Shown piece after piece: positions 61,057-64,000 of a stretch of 64,000 bases of DNA. A program made the translations under genes and the position numbers. This DNA is from Progne subis subis. Taxonomy: Eukaryota > Chordata > Aves > Passeriformes > Hirundinidae. Position 1 is the first letter of the stretch; every line of letters begins with the position of its first letter. The DNA is taken from contig JAKJHU010001075.1 of the NCBI GenBank assembly GCA_022316685.1, positions 22,501-86,500 of the forward strand, read 5' to 3'. Under the pieces are notes generated by a model. It made no database searches. It worked only from the letters and a program-made list of their open reading frames with translations, and was not told where the DNA came from.

Positions 61057-61209
61057 GGAGCATTCTCTTCAAGTGCATGTCTTTGGAAGCTGACAGAATG
61101 ACAGAGCAGCAGGAGAAAGTACTGTCCGTTTTGGAGGAAAAGTTTCCAGATCTTCCCCCACGAGAGGAAATAATCTCTGTTCTCCAGGAGACTCAGTTTA
61201 ATGCCCCAG
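61057..61209 (+). CDS. PRUNE2: PRUNE2 exon 5 (residues 170-221)
   Basis: The acceptor caatgtttcag ends at 61,056 and the donor gtagtg starts at 61,210. The exon enters in phase 1, completing Gly170. The translation starts GSILFKCMSLEADRMTEQQ and runs through VLEEKFPDLPPREEIISVLQ to FNAPG. The block EKFPDLPPREEI is diagnostic of the Prune family. Lys175 stands where PRUNE1 has an aspartate that binds metal, so a second catalytic position is lost. The exon lies 6.9 kb downstream of exon 4, beyond an intron holding a solo LTR and a CR1 fragment. Confidence 0.95.
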
Positions 61210-63719
61210 GTAGTGCAACCTCCTTCCATTTTTCAGAGCTATTACAAATTTATTTGTGTAACTGTTTCAGAATATGTTTTATAGTGTGTGGTGAAAATAG
61301 AAGCAGCTTGACAGTTAAATGTATATTAATTTTAAATTAAGTTGCTTACATTCTAAATCATGGAATTGTGATTTCTTTTGAGGAACTGCTTAGCTCCTAA
61401 ATTATCCTGTATTGTTTTTACAGATAAAGTTAACAATTTATTTTATATATTACTTTTACATGTGTATGCTTATCAAGAATTTATGATTCAAATGGACATA
61501 AAAAATGTGTCAGTCTATGCAATTGCCTATGTGGTGTGGAAGTAGATTTTGTTTCACCCAGATTTACTAAGGGCTTTGTACACGTGAAGTTAATTTGACA
61601 TCAGACTCAGATTAAGGAAACAGCAGGAAAGTTGCGATTCTTTTCTTTTCTTCTGTTAGAAATACCAAATAGAAATATTCAGTGGTCTAAAGTGGCAATG
61701 TTTGAACCCAGAATTTAGTTTTAGGCTTTTGAAGAGATGCTGTGAAACCTTGAAGAAGATTGTTGCAATAACTCTTTATTTTTTTACTGGCATTTGCTGC
61801 CGAGTTCTTACCAAAGAGTGATTATTAAATTCCAAGAGATATTTGTCTGTTAGATATATCAGATAAGAATAGGGTCCATGCAGACTCAGTGTCTTTTTTT
61901 ATTCTCTATCTGCCCATATGCAGAAAGTAGTCATTGAAATTCAGACCATCAACCTGAGACAGCTGCCCTATCTGGTAGATAAGGACAGAATTTGAGGTGC
62001 TGTTTCCTTTGCCTTTTCTTTTAGTGAGATTACAAGGTAATTTAGTTCAGGTCTATAAATGTTCACGTGAGTGCTCTTAAGTTCCTTCACTCAAGCTATC
62101 ATAGTTCAGGGATTGACTGTATGCAGTCTAGACTGAAAAGTGGCAGTGAAAGTGGCTTTTATGGAAGTCAGTTCTCAGTTCTGCCAGTTGCCAGGGAAAA
62201 ATGGTTTAGTACTGTTTGTTGTGAAGTTTTCTGTAATACTAAATGCAAAACTTGGCCAAGTATGTGTAGTGGATTTAGTCTGCATGGTACTGGTTGCCAG
62301 TAATTTATATATGTCACCTGAGGCATGAGGAGGGCACTGTCATGCACTCTGTTTGGTGGGGTTTCTTTGGTTGGTTTTTTTTTTTTTTTGGCTTATAGCT
62401 CCTGTTTTCTGTGTACTACAAGGTGCATATTACCGTGTATTCATATGACATATGCGTATATTGCATGTTACATTTCTTTTAGTAGGATGCTGCCGAGTTT
62501 CAGGAGCACCTTGAAGGATGTAACTAACCTCTGCTGAGTGTTTAGCTGTATTTAGTTATTATTTGAGGCAATATTAGGAATATTCAGCCAAAAAATTTCT
62601 CAGTTTCTGGCATAAATAATGATTTATTGGCCTGAATTAATTTGTTATTTGAGACACAATAGGTTGCAGCTCCCCAGAAAGTCTATAGGCTGTATAATTT
62701 TTTTTTTTAAATGACAGCTGTGTACAAGTCCATTTTATCATTAGATTGACTGCAGTAGCTGGACTCTGTACAGGAACAGTAATGAAAGGATTAATTTCTT
62801 TGACTCAGGTTGGTATTTGTTTACCTCTGGAAAATCATTTATTCAAGTACATGGTGGATGTTAAACTGCCTTAATGGTTGGTGGATATTTTAGTTGTAGC
62901 CCTGCACTGAGATAGGTGGCTTGCAGCATTCTTTACACAGACATTTGGCTATCATGTCTGTGTTGCAATCATGTGATGTAGTTAATATTCTTCTACATAA
63001 TATGTATTTGTTTTGAGACTCTTTAGAGCATTTTAGACAAACATGTATGATGAGGGAAACTTAGTCACCTGGATTTTCAATACACTGTTCCTAAATGTAC
63101 CAATATGTGTGGTTGCAATTCTTGTTTTATGCCATTGTTTCTGATTATGATGTTTCTGTGGTACATAAACATATACCTGGTTCATGAATGATTTGATGTA
63201 CATAAGAAAAATCCATTGGTGAAGAAGGTCAGAAAGATTGAATAATTCTGTTCACAGAATATCTTAAGTGCCCTGCTTTTGAATATTTCATAAACACCAT
63301 AGTACCACCAAAAACACCATTGTCCACAGGTCCTTTTCAATATATTACTTATTTCAGAAGTAATTTTATATTTGTGGTTTTATATTAGACCCTAGAAGTT
63401 GTCTAACTGTGCATTTATTGTCAGCTGAAAGTATATTCACTTAAAAAAATTACAGTAACACAGGTGTTGCAGGAGACTTAATTCTTCATACTTGTTGTTA
63501 GTGTGTATCCTCCCTTAAATCTCTTCCTTTCTTGAAAAAGTCCCTTAGAAACATGAAGCATTGAAATATTAATCTAAGTTTTAATATTTTCATATGATGT
63601 ACTGAAATACAGAAGGAAGGTTCACTGTTAAGGTCTAAGCTGTGTTTTTAATTTATGTTGATTCATCTGTCAGCTGTAGATAATTGTATATATGGAAATT
63701 AATTTCTTTTCTTAAACAG
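61210..63719 (+). other. PRUNE2 intron 5
   Basis: A 2,510-base GT-AG intron of unique sequence with short T-runs. No element recognised. Confidence 0.9.
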
Positions 63720-63814
63720 GTGTGAAAATTGAGGAGGTTATGCTCAAGGATCTCAAGGAGATTTCAGATGGAGAAATCAAAGTAGCAATTACCACTGTGT
63801 GCATGACACTGGAG
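63720..63814 (+). CDS. PRUNE2: PRUNE2 exon 6 (residues 221-252)
   Basis: The acceptor ttttcttaaacag ends at 63,719 and the donor gtaaga starts at 63,815. Two bases complete Gly221, then 31 codons read VKIEEVMLKDLKEISDGEIK and on to CMTLE, ending in phase 0. This corresponds to the linker and the beginning of the DHHA2 domain in Prune proteins. It is the last exon in the window; the rest of DHHA2, the long central exon and the BCH domain must lie to the right. Confidence 0.94.
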
Positions 63815-64000
63815 GTAAGAGGAAACTTAAAACATGTTTAACAGCCTCATTGCGTACGGAAATGGTTCTTTAAAACAGATTGTGGACAAGTTATTTTCTC
63901 AATATTTTTTCCAGTATGAGCAGAATTTTCAGTGATTTAATTAACTTTGAGAGAAGTAGTAGCTAATTGTTATCTGACTTACACTATTATGATATTATGA
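63815..64000 (+). other. Start of PRUNE2 intron 6
   Basis: First 186 bases of intron 6. In humans the antisense noncoding RNA gene PCA3 lies within this intron, but nothing of that kind can be judged from the short piece available. Confidence 0.8.

Larger units (their letters stand above)
24796..63814 (+). other. PRUNE2: PRUNE2 gene, 5' part (exons 1-6, continues beyond window)
   Basis: Six exons with canonical GT-AG junctions join in one frame to 252 codons closely matching vertebrate PRUNE2 (BMCC1/BNIPXL). Introns are about 27.0, 0.74, 1.11, 6.9 and 2.5 kb. Exon lengths are 36 (coding), 105, 203, 164, 153 and 95 bases, and their phases match exactly. PRUNE2 is a large, mainly neuronal cytoplasmic protein. 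It has an N-terminal Prune/DHH-like region followed by DHHA2, a very long low-complexity middle and a C-terminal BCH (CRAL-TRIO-like) domain. Only the Prune-like part and the first DHHA2 residues are in this window. The paralogue PRUNE1 was rejected because the first residues, the DHH-triad replacement and the linker after it follow PRUNE2. Family assignment is from memory of the protein family; splice sites and frame are read directly. Confidence 0.95.

Noticed and set aside
1..64000. CRISPR arrays, operons or other prokaryotic systems
   Set aside because: No spaced direct repeats or dense coding. Spliced exons, CR1 elements and solo LTRs show vertebrate nuclear DNA.

Overview
This window is vertebrate nuclear DNA and almost certainly from a bird. 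It is AT-rich, intron-dominated sequence with one CpG island. It carries eight truncated copies of the CR1 LINE (typical 3' end with a short 'ATTCTATG'-like tail), several solo LTRs of endogenous retroviruses, and few SINE-like sequences. There are no bacterial-style genes, operons or CRISPR arrays. The only protein-coding gene I can support is the 5' part of PRUNE2 (BMCC1/BNIPXL) on the + strand. In chicken this region corresponds to the Z chromosome (from memory), so a Z-linked origin is likely but not shown by the sequence.

Layout: positions 1-24,470 are intergenic DNA upstream of PRUNE2. They hold two complete solo LTRs with perfect target-site duplications (4,621-5,274 minus; 15,065-15,815 plus), two further LTR-like elements (10,277-11,235; 21,281-21,629), five CR1 fragments, a degenerate tRNA-Lys(CUU)-like sequence (17,286-17,359, minus) and microsatellites. 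Positions 24,470-25,070 are a CpG-island promoter with a full palindromic CRE and clustered GC boxes. Exon 1 of PRUNE2 starts at the ATG at 24,796. Intron 1 is about 27 kb and contains a minus-strand solo LTR (32,130-32,789) and two CR1 copies. Exons 2-6 lie at 51,858-51,962, 52,701-52,903, 54,018-54,181, 61,057-61,209 and 63,720-63,814. Intron 4 contains a sense-oriented solo LTR (56,233-56,876) and a CR1 copy. The gene runs off the right edge just inside intron 6.

The six exons splice in frame through GT-AG junctions into 252 codons. They cover the N-terminal DHH-phosphoesterase-like region and the start of the DHHA2 region. The DHH triad of the active paralogue PRUNE1 is replaced by Asn-Ser-Asn, and another metal-ligand aspartate by lysine. 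The protein therefore looks like a pseudo-phosphoesterase, as in mammalian PRUNE2.

The most striking non-genic structure is a nested arrangement of two LTR families: A(-) ... C(+) ... [promoter/exon 1] ... D(-) ... B(+). A and B are one family with 6-bp target duplications. C and D are another with 5-bp duplications. Each pair is inverted around the PRUNE2 promoter. The A/B family shares a U3 reading frame with a signal-peptide-like start. I found no evidence of an undescribed multi-gene system.
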